Of a DNA stretch of 64,000 nucleotides, positions 34,693 to 47,100 are shown one piece after another. The translations under genes and the position numbers were made by a program. How positions within the stretch are numbered: the stretch's first letter is position 1; each line of letters starts with the position of its first letter. The DNA comes from Eudorina sp. 2006-703-Eu-15 (lineage: Eukaryota; Chlorophyta; Chlorophyceae; Chlamydomonadales; Volvocaceae): the NCBI GenBank assembly GCA_003117195.1, contig BDSI01000002.1:2009328-2073327 (forward strand), read 5' to 3'. The notes beneath the pieces were generated by a model. It had not been told where the DNA came from, searched no databases, and was given only the letters and a program-made list of their open reading frames with translations.

Positions 34693-36056
34693 GGTGGCGC
34701 AGTGAAGGTCGTACATCAGGCCTGGTGCCGCCACAAACAGCTGGCGCACGCTGTCCGGCGCAGCGGCGAGCACCTCCGATTGGTGCCTCAGGTACCAATC
34801 CTGTACGGCAACGGGGGTATCACCACAAGGAATTGGTTGTTGGTTAGATTCGGATGTACGGCAGGGCTCCCATTCACCATGGGGGGAAGACAAGATGTGT
34901 GGGACGAAACGATACTAGACTTGCGGGGAAGAAAAGATGTGGGGGGCGGAAAAGATGCGGGCTGGAAAAAGTGTGACAAACGACGCTTTGCAATCGAGAA
35001 TGTGGGTTGAGGTCTCTAGGGGCAGCACCCCAACGCACCGCCCGGACAGGGCAGGGGCCCCGGCAGGGGCCTCACCCGCCGCCTCTCTCTCTAGCCCCGC
35101 CTCCCTCGCGAGCTGACCGCCGCCTTCTGGTCCCGCTTCTCCAAACATGACACCTCAATCCATATTCAAAATCTAAATTATGGCCTCCCCAACTCAGCAG
35201 CCCATGCGACCCGCCCCGCACAGTCCCCGCACGCGCAGGCCACAGTCCCCGCACGGTCCGCCTTTCTAGCCGCCACCCGGACGGCCGAGTTCCTTCCCTC
35301 ACCCCCCCCCTGTCTTGACCCCTCCCCTTGCCTTCTCTTGCCCAGGCCTGTGAGGGGCCCACGACGTCCATCCTCCCACCTCCCTGCCTTTCGAACGCAG
35401 CCCCAGCAGCAGCACCGTGACCAAATCTGTAAAACCCACCCAACCATCCAGCCAGCCAGGCCCCGCCCCCCCCCGCCAGCCAGCCCAGCCAGCCAGGCCT
35501 CCCCTCTAAAAAGCCAGCCAGCCTCCCAGCCACCCTCCCACCTTGAGACTGGCCAGCAGCTCCTCGAAGCCCTGCTGGTGGGCCCACAGCATGTCGGCCA
35601 CCACAGTGGCGGGCTGGGCAGCGGCCAGCAGCCGCCGGTGCACGTGCAGGACCACCTGAAGCCCCGGGGGAGGGGGGAGGAGGGCGGAGGGGGCCGGAAG
35701 GGGGGAGCGGGGGCCGGAAGGGGGGGAGCGGGGGCCGGAAGGGGGGGAGGGGGGGGCGCCGAAAAGAAGGGAGACGCGAGCGGTAAAGGCGGTGGAGACG
35801 GTAGGAGGGAGAGAGAATCGTGATCGGATTTAGAGTTGCGGATGTAGGGCGAAGGTACCCTTTACAAGGGGGAAGGGACAACGGGCAAGCACCCATCCAG
35901 GGGTGGCGATCCAGCGCGGCCCTGATGATACGGGCTCGACACCCGCGCAGCACTCCGGACCAGCACCCGGGGGGCGGGGCGGGGTGCGCGACGCGGGCGC
36001 CGACGTGTCGCGCCCCAACTCGGCGGCCCAACGGAACAGCACCGGACGTGTCTCAT

Positions 36057-36087
<31 letters not shown>

Positions 36088-37850
36088 GCGGCGGCGGCGG
36101 GGGCGGGGGCGGCCCCGAGGCCATGTGCCCCTACACGCCCTCGAGGCGGGGCACCGATCCACCCGGGTATACGTCCCACCGCGGCTGCTACCGCGACCCG
36201 CGTCGGCTAGGGAGAGGCGCCGCCCGCCCCGCCCGCCCGCCCCCCCCGCCCGCCCCGCCCCGCCCGGCTCTCGCGCGTCCACGCATCACAGTCTCGCACT
36301 GCCTGCCGCTCCCCGCCCGGGGCCCCGCGTACACCCTCCTGTCCGTACCGTATCTCGTCCGCGCGCCCGTCAAAAAGGGAGCGGGGCGGGTACAGGAGCT
36401 CGGTAGACCCATTTCCGGGGAGGGGGAAGGAGGAAACGGTACCTGCCGCAGACCCGCACCTGGGTGAGCAGCAGGCGGTCCGCCAGCTCCGCCACGGGCC
36501 GCATGAGGGGCGGCGGGAAGGACATGTCCCCGGTGTACATGTAGCGCAGCAGGTGCTCGAAGGCGTCGGGGTCGGCGTCCTGTGCGGGAAGGGCAGAGCG
36601 GGGAGGGCGGTCCAGGCACGTGTCTTGGTGCCGTACACCATCGGAACGTACGTATGGAAGGCAACCGCCCGCCCGGTGCGGCGTTTCCGCAATCCACGGT
36701 TTGGGCGGGTTGCTCACACCACAGACACACATCTGGGCAAACCATTCGGCGCCACTCGGCCCCTCGCATGTCACGCACTCCTGTTCTGCCTGCCTAAATA
36801 ACACACACTGGGTGGGTCCTTTTTATAAACGCACACACACACATACACACATACACACACATACACATACACACACACGCTCATCCGCGCGCTCGAAGCT
36901 CAAGGCTATGCGCGGCAGAAAATGCTGGCACGCCTCCATTCCTTGCTCACCTCCGCTCCCCATGCGCTCTACTTCGCCCGGCGGACTACCCATCCTGACA
37001 TCGTCGCAGTCGTACGCCGCCACCTTGCCGGCCCCGCCCCCTCCACCGCTAACCCCCCTGATATCCACTGATCGCTACGCACCCCAACTGTAACCGCGTC
37101 ACCGCCTCCACGCGTTTCGCGGCGGGGTATCACATGATGCCGGGCAGTCCATTCGGCCGACTCACAAGGCCACACCTACTATCGCCCACCCACCGGCTGA
37201 ACCCCGCAACGCACTCCATCGCCTCCCCCACCCCTCACACCATGCCGACCCCTCCCATCCCGCCCACAGCGCTTGGGCCGATGCCCCGCATGCATACGGG
37301 CATCCCGTCCGTGACCGGGATTGGTGGGGAGCCAACATTTCCTCTGGCCCGCTACCCGATCCACACACGCGCATGTAGCATCGTACCGTGCTGCCCATAG
37401 CGGCTCGCGACACCACATCCCTTCCGTACGTTATCGTACAGCGTCCGTACACGTCCCTGCCTACAAATCCCTCCTACCTGCCATTTTTACGCTTTGCCGC
37501 GCCACCACCATAGTAACCTGTTAGTTTTATCCTTGTCCCTGTACCGTCCTCCTCTTTGCTTCCTCCCGCTTTGCCTCACGACCTGCTCCCTTTCGCGTTC
37601 CCGCATGGCGGCCGACCGCTGCTTCCGGGGACATCCGGCACTTCTCATTCATCATATACTTTGCAGGTCGGTAACAACGCCGTTTGCGTGCGTGGAACGT
37701 TTCCGTATTTAACGTTTGCTGTATGATTTGCCTTGCGGTGGTGGCGCGGTTGCCTTATTCACGCGCCTACATATGGTAAGTATTTTCTTGCAGGTTATGT
37801 GGTAAGTATATTGCCACCTGGGATCGGGCGGGCGGGCGGGTAGCATCTCT

Positions 37851-37920
<70 letters not shown>

Positions 37921-40471
37921 AAGTGGGCTTCTCATTATACAGACAGTTAAGTACTTTCTCGCATGTTATGTGGTAAGTATATTGCCACCTGGGATCGGGC
38001 GGGCGGGCGGGTAGCATCTCTAAACACACACACACACACCTCAGTTTCCTTTTACACGCACACGCACCTGCAGCACCACCCGGCGCGCGCCGCTGTCTTT
38101 GAAGCCGCCCGCGAACAGCCGCCGGAAGTAGAGGCAGCGGGTGGACAGGATGAGCCGGTGGCAGCGGAAGCCGCGGCCGCCCACCGCCACCTCCACGTCG
38201 TCAGAGCCGTCGGGACACGTCAGCAGCGACGCCAGGTCGCCCAGCAGCCCCACCACCCCCTCCGTGTGCAGCTGCCACGGCGCGCGGGAGTACGGCAGCA
38301 GCCCGACCGACGAGGCGGGACCGCAGCGGAGGCCCAGCTGCAGCAGCAGCACGCGGCGGGCGTGGTACTGGCACAGGGCCACCCAGCCGTTGTGGAGCAG
38401 GACCGGGTACGAGCCTGGGGCCGGGAGGAAGCGGTGGGTGGTGGCGAGGTGAACAAATGTTATGTAGGTTTGTGTTTAGTGAGGACACCCCCAAACCGCC
38501 CATATGTGTGTACGGATATGTGGGAAACGCACATCCGACCCTCTAGCCCAACCCGACCCGACCCGACCCAACCCAGCTCGACTGACCGAATAGGAGTGAA
38601 GGATCGAATGAGTGAATGAAGGAATGGATGCGTGATGATCGATGAAGCGCTGAAGAGCGTCACAGCGCACCCAACAGCGGAGAAAACGAGGCCATTGATG
38701 GTACTGGCGGCATCCGGGCCGACGAACCGCGTTTTAAATTGGGCCTGGCGGCGTGTGGCCCTGGTGAGTCGCCCGCGTTGCATGCATCGCCGCAGCAGTA
38801 TTGGCCCGGCCATCCTCACCGATGCCGCCCCACTGCGTGTCGCCCTTGCCCAGGCAGATGACCGCCTCCGGGCCGCCCTCCGCCTCCATCCGGAACACCT
38901 GGTGCCGGTCCGTGATCAGCAGCCCCCCGTCCGCATCCGCCACCAGCCCGCTGATGCCCGCAAACTCCCGCGCCCGGCTGCCGGAGGTGGCGGAGCCGCC
39001 GCTGCCGACACCGCCGCTGCCGGCGCCGGAGGCGAAGGCGGCCGCCGCGGCGGGACCTGCAGCCGCGGCGGCCGCCGCCGCGCCGGCGCCGGAGGGCCCC
39101 ACCACCGCGCGTTCGCAGCCGGCGATGCGGACGGGCGCGCGGCCGTCGCCGGGGATCAGGTAGGCGGCGTGGATGGTGGCGGCGTACAGGCGGCGGTTGA
39201 TGATGTCGTACGCGACGTCGACGAAGTTGCCGGGGCCGCCGTACCTGCAAAGCGGGGGGGGGGGGCGGAGGGCGGAGGTCATCGTTAATTCGTTATCGTC
39301 ACACGGGTTAGCGCCAGGTCCGAGAACAGAAAGATGGCAGCCTCAGCCGGGGCCGCCCGGGCGTAATACACACGGCCCGATACGCAGGCGCCCAACTCGC
39401 AGCGACCAGCCAGGCCCGACGGCAGAGACGGGCCGGCCTGGCCTGGTACCGGCCCAACGCGTCCCGCCGATGGCCCCGCCCACGGCGCCCCTCCAACGAC
39501 GACCCCATCTGTGACCGCGCCGTACTGTGCCGTACAACCATTATTCGTACTCACACAGTGGACACCACCGCCTGCGGCTCCTGCTCCCCGGGTGCCAGGA
39601 GCAGCATCTGCGGCTGCGGCTGCTGCTGCTGCTGCTGCTGTGGCGGCGGCAGGCCCCCCGCGACCACCGCCGCCGCAGCAGCGGTTGTCAGCTGCCCCGC
39701 CGCGGCGGCGACAGCCGCGGGGGCACCGGGCAGCGCCACCCGCCGCACCGCGCCGCAGTCGCCCACGTAGAGGCAGCCCGCGCCGTCCGCCACCAGGGAG
39801 TGCGGCAGCTGGAAGCGAGCCACGGGTCCCGGCCCGTCGCCGGCGCCGCACAGCTCCCGGTGCCCCGCCAGGTGCGACACCACGTCGTCGGGCCCCAGCC
39901 GCATCAGCGCCCGGCCTGAGGTGGGGCCCACGGGCAGTGGGCAGTGAGCAGTGTGGACTGACAATGCCACGGGATGCCCCTCGCCAGGCTCGACCATACC
40001 ACTCAGGATATGATCTGCCGTACACAAGTACGACGGTCTTACCATCAGGCGGCTGGCTGTTGTAAGCACAAGGCGCGGCAGAAATGCCGAGACATGCGCT
40101 TAATGAGGAGCCCATCGAGACATGCGTGTTGGAGAAGACTCAGCCCAAGAAATTCACGTGCGTGCGTGTGTTAAGAAACCCATGCGTGTGTCAAGAAACC
40201 CATGCGTGTGTGTACACCGGGACGCCTCAGAGCAGTAGCACCGACCGCACGTGGCCAAAGAACCCTAGATGTCCGGTCCACACACACCAGAGCCCCCTCG
40301 CACCGACACCTGCACTAAAACACACACACACACACACCTGGCGCTAAACTCGAAACGAACACGAACAGGAACACGCATACAACAATGGAAAACGGATGTC
40401 CTCTCGTTGCCCCTTCGAAAGCCGTCAGCCGCCCACTGCTGTCGGCACTACCGCGCGTGAAGCCCTGCCGG

Positions 40472-40508
<37 letters not shown>

Positions 40509-40637
40509 ACTAATCCGACCACGAGCGCCGTACCCACCCTCCACAAAGTATATGGCTCTTGAGTACGGGTCGTACACCGCCCGGTGTAGAGCAACCCGAC
40601 AGCAGTACGGCCTCAGCTCTCCATCCGGCCCTCGTTC
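34693..40637 (-). CDS. NHL-repeat and BTB/POZ-BACK domain protein (partial model)
   Basis: Combines a beta-propeller-like NHL region with a BTB/POZ domain, suggesting a substrate adaptor for a CUL3 ubiquitin ligase (family inference). Minus-strand exons in frame: 40637-40538, 39915-39555, 39244-38820, 38414-38068, 36579-36460, 35655-35542, 34800-34693 (525 codons). NHL-type segments: RFQLPHSLVADGAGCLYVGD and FAGISGLVADADGGLLITDR, with earlier VYDPYSRAIYFVEG. The BTB core is DVEVAVGGRGFRCHRLILST, RCLYFRRLFAGGFKDS, then DAFEHLLRYMYTGDM and VAELADRLLLTQ, followed by a BACK-like segment (DMLWAHQQGFEELLASLK, WYLRHQSEVLAAAPDSVRQL). Poly-Ala/Gly and a seven-Gln run interrupt the NHL part. The start codon lies above 40637 and the stop below 34693; I could not place either. 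The intron at 36580-38067 holds long CA tracts and two copies of the dispersed CA-bordered repeat. Confidence 0.8.
36832..36883. repeat. (CA)n microsatellite with CATA interruptions
   Basis: About 50 bp of CACACA with TACACA interruptions in the large BTB/NHL intron. A nearby CATGTCACGCACTCCTG and CTGCCTGCCTAAATAACAC (from 36766) recurs at 63297 next to another CA tract. Confidence 0.85.
37777..38039 (-). repeat. Two direct copies of the CA-bordered repeat with a (CA)32 tract
   Basis: Two copies (about 37790-37860 and 37964-38039) share TTATGTGGTAAGTATATTGC, CACCTGGGATCGGGCGGGCG and TAGCATCTCTAAACACACAC. Between them lie a (CA)n run at 37853-37917 and a GTAAGTGGGCTTCTCATTA linker. The reverse complement matches 59693-59835, which has TAAT-GAGAAGCCC-CTTAC. 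Confidence 0.8.
40471..40505. repeat. (CA)n microsatellite
   Basis: Uninterrupted CA dinucleotides over about 35 bp in the BTB/NHL intron between exons 40637-40538 and 39915-39555. Confidence 0.9.
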
Positions 40638-43600
40638 CTGTAAGGATAGGGGTGCAGGGTGACTTCCGGTGAGGATGCGGTGGTTGGTGGTTAGGGATTC
40701 CACATAGATTTGGTGGTTAGGCAATTTACGCAGAGGCGGTGGTTAGCGGACTACACAGGATCTGGGTCACGACGTTGACGCGACTTCCTCTCGTCGTGGT
40801 TGCATGTACGGACGCGGAGGCACTGCCAGCCGCTGGGATCGATCTGAATTTGTGAGTTGAAGCGCCGGAGAGGCAGGGCGGGGTGGGGCGCAACGGTGAT
40901 GGCGAGCTGGCGTCGACGCCGTGCAGGACCCTTGGGCACGGACCCTTGGGCTGCTCTGCACACAGCCGTGTGTGTGTATGTGTGTATGTGTGTATGTGTG
41001 TGTGTGTTCATAACGAATATTGTGCGAATCGTTACATATCTGCCGGGCCGACGCTGGCCGGGGGCGCTAACCCGTCCCATACGGGAGACCGCCGAAGCAC
41101 TCTCCCCCGGATTCGGGGGAGAGGGGCGTAAGGGACCTCTGTCCCTTCGCTCTCAACCAAGGGCGCGCGCTGTGTGTTCGTAGGCAGACACAGCAGGAGT
41201 GCGTCACCGACGAGGGGCATAGCTAAGCCCGGTATGCTACACGACTGCCCCTGCCCCAGCCCATTAAGGAAATAGCGCGATACATAAGTAAGGCTAGGGG
41301 CTGAATGGCTGCCGTAGCGTAGTCTGAAGAAACAGACGCGTTAAGTTAATTTTGATGTGTTACATATCTGGCCGCTGGCCAAGGGCTGCTAACCCAGCCC
41401 CGAAGGAAAGACGCCCGGGGGGACCCCGGGGGGGGGCAACGACGCGCGCGCCGATGGGGTGCGGGTCCGCGGTCCGTGCGGGGCTGGGACTGGCTGGCTG
41501 GCTGGCTGGCTAAGAGACAGGGTACGGAACCGACGCAGCAGGTACACCCCCGCCCCCACCCCCGACAGGCCGGCCCGAACATTCAGATACTTCTGGCGGG
41601 ATCAGAGGCAGCCTAGGGTCTTCGAAAGGTTCGTGGAAGCATTGCCAGTTTGCACCCGACATACGGACGGGCGGGCGAAGTCGCCGGACGTAAAGTTCCG
41701 ATTTTGGACACAAGGCCAGTCAGGCCAGGCTTATCAGCTTGCAATAGGACATCGTAAGCTAGCTGCCCTTGGGCGACGCACGGCCGCAATGAAACGTGCT
41801 GCCCGTCCGACTCAGTTGCAATCGATGGGTCCCGAAGCAAGCATAACCTAACCCAGTCCCGGCCATGATGGCCGTCATTTGCCCACCTTTAGCTCCAGCG
41901 GCTGCCCTGCTAGCCGAAACTGCCCAGTTGCGCCATTGCCTTCACCAAGTAGCTCGAAAATGCAGCTTCGACTGTCGCTTCCAAACAGAGCGTCTTTGTC
42001 GTTTGCAAAAACTAAGGTCTGGTAACCTGAGCTGCTGCCGTTGCCGCTAGCGTCGAGGCAGGGACGATTCACAACAGCGACTGGATACACGGACACCGAC
42101 AAAGCCAGTTTCTTGATTGCCAACGAGGCACCTGGGGGCTCCTCCATGGCGACTGGCTTTTGGAAAAAATGTGTCTGGATGTCTCAAAGTGCCACAGGCA
42201 CTCCGACCCAAAGTTCTACACGTCAGCGACTGACGCAAACGGAGTGTGATAAAAGACTGACACAGAAGGTGGTCCCCGAACGCTTGAATTGACAAGCAGC
42301 ATAACAGTAGGTCGAAGTCCTGCCAAAAAAGGTGTGCAACCGTTTCACAGCCAGGGCGGCCGAGAAAATGCACCTACACAGGTTGCGTTGCAACAAAGTA
42401 ATGTACCTTAGCATTCATGCTGACAAGGAATGCCACAACGAGACATGTATACCTTTGGCTTGTTGGGAATTGACTCGTCCGATTTTTGGTTCCACTTTCG
42501 GAACCTCGCATCGATCCAAGATTGCAGGCCAGATATTTTATCTGAACACCAACATTTCCTAGAGTTATTCTTTGCAAAAATGCCCTTGCATTGTTCCTAT
42601 CTGTACGCGTTCCGAACCCACCAACTTCCTAATGCGCACGGCGTCTCCAGCGTAAGCATACCCCTGTATCCCGCACGCAGCACACGAACCACCCCAAGAA
42701 TCCGTCCCTTCGATATCTTTTGACAAGGCCTGCCAGGATCTGAAACGTCGACCGGCCGCCATGACGAGCTACGTGAACTGTGCAAATCGGTTAGTGCGTT
42801 TCGGTGACGGTTGACACAAAAGCAACCCTAAGCAACTGGCCGCGGCAGTCAATGTTGATACAACTTTGCAGGCAGCCTATAATTCCTCGCGGTGGTAATC
42901 GCCTGGTCCTCATGTGTATGAATGAAAGATCAGCCTTCTTGCAGTCGTTTCATCGGTCCTAGGATCAACACCGTGCCGCCAACGCCCTCAGGCGTCGTCC
43001 CACGACCCGTGCCGTCTCGGAGACGACGAACCAAGAGCCTACGTCTGAAACCCATGCCCGCAGTTCGCGCTCCCTAAGACCATCCATCTGTGTATCAGAG
43101 TCCTGGGTCCCACAAAGGAAAAACTAAAGCGTCCTTGAAACCACGCGTACCACCTGTACGGCGAGCCGCATCCGCCTGGCAACCTCCGACACTGTCCTTT
43201 TCAAGCTTATGGACTCCTTGCCTCGACCCCCGCCTGCTCCGCCCCGCACTCGGTCGACCCGTGGGTCAGTGGAACAATGACGCGTTCTGGCGTTCATGGC
43301 CGCGCCCAGGAGGTCCGCCCACAACCCCGCGCTAGTAACGGTGTCCAACTTGTAACGCCCTGTCACACCCCAAACTCCAGTACCTAGCTCCGTCACATGA
43401 ATCCGAAGAGGCGAAGACCCATGCCCCGCACCCAACCGCCACAGGTCACGCAGAGCCCCAGCCCTAGCCTGTGGCTCCGCATCATCCGCCGCCGCAGCCG
43501 GCAGCAGCTGGTTGCCGTACATGCAAACGCACGCAAGCCCGGAGCAACGTCCCAGATTCCAGCCCATCCTGCAGGAGCCCACGTCCACCTAGCGTACGGC

Positions 43601-43800
43601 AGCCCGCGCGATTCGGCCCCGGCCACATGTCAAGATTCAATTTGCGCTTGTCCTTCATTCGAGCCCGGGGTGTGCATGCCTTGCCGCTGCGGCCTGTGCC
43701 TCGGCCCGCCTGTGCCGCCCGCAGATCCTCGCAGTCCAAAACCCCAAACCCCAAGAGGCGGGACCCACCATCGCCTACACGTAGCGGGACCCACCATCGC
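40638..43800. other. Repeat-rich region without a supported gene
   Basis: It should contain the 5' end of the minus-strand BTB/NHL gene on the left and the 3' flank of the poly-Gln gene on the right. From about 41.8 to 42.9 kb the DNA is AT-richer, like 8.5-10.2 kb, with only short unrecognised ORFs. It holds a related pair of about 60-bp repeats (41031-41093 and 41359-41414, both starting GTTACATATCTG and containing GCTAACCC) and a 10-bp-stem hairpin at 41100-41123 (CTCTCCCCCG/CGGGGGAGAG). Probably degenerate mobile DNA. Confidence 0.5.
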
Positions 43801-44121
43801 CTACACGCGCGCCTTGCGCCGCGTGCCTATGGGTTGTATGGAGGCGCTGCGGCGGTCCGCCAGGGAGGGCAGCAGCTCCGAGTCCAGCATCTCCGCCGGG
43901 GGGATAGGGCCCAGCTGCGCGGGCTGCAGGTCCGCCGGACAGGGCAGCTCCCCACCAGCAGCATCGCCTGCTGCGGCCGCCGCGGGCGCTCCCTCTGGGG
44001 CGGCAGCTAGGAGCAGTTGATGCAATTGAAGGGGCGGCTGTAGCTGCTGCGGCTGTAGCTGCAGCAGTGGTTGCTGTAGCTGCTGCTCGTCCTCTTGCTG
44101 GCCAGGCTGTGCTGCTTCTTT

Positions 44122-44154
<33 letters not shown>

Positions 44155-47100
44155 ATACAGCGTCCGGCCCGCCTCCGCCACCTGCAGCTGCGGTGCCGCC
44201 ATGAGCGGATCGCAGGCCATGGGCGCCGCCGCGGACGTCGGGGCCTGGTCACCGACGCGGTTGTCGTCGGCCGCTGCCGCGGGTCCCCGGTGTGGCGACG
44301 TAGCCGCGGGCCCCGGCCCCTCGGCTGGCATCGACGGAGGCAGCGGCGCCGCGAAGAAGCACGGCAGCGGCGTCGTCGCCGCTGCAGCGGCCACCTGTGC
44401 GTGACTCTGCTTCTCATCGTACCAGCGGCACCATGCGCTTGGGAATTGCAATAATTGCAACCCTTTTGGGCTGCCTCGGGCCGCCGCCGCCGCCGCCGTC
44501 GGTATCCCGGATATCCCGGACTTCGTGAGGTCCCTCTCCGGTCGTTTTCGTTTTCGAATCGGCGCCGCTTGTGACCTTTGCGCGAACATCATGGCAGCTG
44601 CCGCTACCGTGGCCGCCGCCGCCGCCGTTGGCGCCGTCGCTGCCACCGCCGCCGCTGATGCCGGAGATCCAGGGTACGGAAACCCGTTCAGAAGAAGCGC
44701 AGACGGCGGGAACACGGGCGCCCGCCGTACCGGTGCCGGTCGTACGGAACTGTCAACCACGGCAGCGACGGCTGCATCCCATCGCGTCTCCGTCAGGCCT
44801 GTGACCTGTGACGGCCCGGGCTGGGGCCCGGCGGGGCTGAGATTGTGTTGGCCCTGTAGTTCCTCCTGTTTCTGCTGTTGCTGCTGCTGTTGCTGCTGCT
44901 GTTGCTGTTGCTGCTGCTGTTGCTGGTGTTGCTGCTGTTGCTGCTGTTGCTGCTGCTGTTGCTGCTGTTGCTGCTGTTGCTGCTGTTGCTGCTGTTGCTG
45001 CTGTTGCTGGTGTTGCTGCTGTTGCTGCTGTGTCTCTATCTGCCGCTGGGGCTGCTGCTCCTGCTGCTGCTGCCGCTGGAGCTGTTGTTCAGGTGATGGG
45101 CGCTGCTGGGGCGGCAGGGGAGGCGCGCGACACCCCAAACTCAGAGCCCTGATGCACTGCGCGAGCGCGCCCGTGGCGGCGGTGACGGCCAGCGGCGGGA
45201 CCGACGCGCCGGCGGCGCGGCCGGCGGCGGCGCCAGCGGGCTCGGAGGGGCTGTGATGGCGGCTCCGTTTGGCACTGGGCTGGCTGCCACCGCCACCGCC
45301 GCCACCGCCACCGCCGCTGCCGCCGCCGCCACCGTCGGCCGCTGTGGCGCCGGCCTGGCGGCGGCGACGGCGCTCCAGATGCTGAGTGCCGCGTGGCGCA
45401 GTGGCTATTGACGGCGGCGGCTGTGCCGTCGGCAGTAGCAGAGACTGTGCCGATGACGGCAGTGGCACCTGTTGTGGCAGCTGAGGAGCCTTGTGAGGCG
45501 ATGCGACTCGGCGACGCGTCGCCGCGACAGAGGCCGCGGTGCCGCCGCCGGCGCCGTCACCGCCCCGTACAGTCAGCAGGTTGAACGGACTCTTTGCTGC
45601 GGTCCCATCAGTCGGCAGCTGGGTTGGCAGTTGGCCCGGCAGTTGAGCCGGCAGTTGGGTCGGCAGTTGGGCCGGCATTTGGGTCGGCAGTTGGACCGGC
45701 AGTTGGAAAATGGGAATGTTGTCGTCCATCAGATCCATGAGATCTTCACCCCGCGCTGCAGCCTGGTCGACAGGGGGTCTGTCATCGACCTCCATGTCCT
45801 CGCTGGCTGTAGCAGCCACCGGCGGCGCATCACCGAAAGGGCCCGCCAGCGTCGCCGCCGCCACCCTTGACCAGCCCTTGCCGCCGCGCCTGCCGCACAG
45901 CCCCGGTTGGGTCACAGCCTGCGTACACCATTGCGGTTGACGAAGCATCTGATGAATACGTTCATTCATTTCATTCAAACACCAATTCGGACTCAGATCG
46001 ACTTATGGTCGTAAATGTACGGGAAGTCCTTGTCGTACAGGTCATATCCGTCGTACAGGACAATAAGGTTTGGGGTGATGCGCCAGTGGGCACATAGACA
46101 CCGCGCGATTCGGAACCGCTGTGACCCATGGGTTGCGTCCGGCTCCCTGCCGTCGACCGGCGCACGACGGCGCGCCCCGTGCCACCCAAGCCCTCCTCCA
46201 CTTCCCCTATGCGGCAGCGAAATCGGACGCAGTGGTGGGCCATATTAGTCGCCGTGGATTTGATGGGTCAAACGGCCTCCATATTCGGTGGCCCCCCATG
46301 CTCCAGGAAGCGTCAGCTGTCTTCATTTCGACTTTGAACTTTCCTATGTGAATCCACGTTGCACCTTGCCTGGAAGCCTGCTCCGCCGAAAGCGCCGCCG
46401 CCCGAGCCGGCGCCGACCGCAGCGGCCGCATGCGCGGCCCGTCCCGTCCCGTGCGGGATGCAATGCCGCTGACTGCTGCGGCGGTGCCGGCCGCCGGGCG
46501 GCCGCGCCGGCCGCGCCGGCGGCCACACCGCGCATGCCGTCCGTGGCGACGGCAGCTGGTTGTACGGCGCCTTTGTCGTACACGCGTCCTCGTCGCCTCC
46601 AGCGGATGGGGCGCTGCTGGCGCTGCTGCTCATCCCGCCGTCAGACGCGTAGCCGGAACTTCCGCCGCCGCCGCCGCCGCCGCCGCTGCCGTCATCGCCG
46701 GTCCTGCGAGCGGCATGTACGGGCTCGTCCCCTCCTACCCGGCCGCTGTTGCCGGTGTCGCCAGGAGTGCCGACGCCGCCGCCGGCGTGCCGTACACGGC
46801 GCGGCCCCAAACTCAAATGTTCCATGCAAGGGTAGCCCCGCGGGCAAGCCCCAGCATGCCATTCCGGGCCCGGAGTGGGCCTTCGCTCCAGCCCTCCGAG
46901 AATGAAAACCGCACCAAAGTCTGTGGCATCGGCGCCGGCGGCGGCCGCCGCCGCAGCGGCACCGTCCGTCACCAGCGGGCGGGTTATCGTACGGCCATAA
47001 CACGGTACGGGACTGTGGTGCAGCGGGAGCTGCCGTCGCAGCGGCCGCTGCTGCTGTAGCTGCTGCTGCGGCTGCGGCGGCTGCGGCGAAGGCAGCTGCG

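Noticed and set aside
35072..36031. 319-codon minus-strand frame
   Set aside because: Shadow across BTB/NHL introns and one exon in the wrong frame, dominated by Pro/Arg repeats from G-rich microsatellites.
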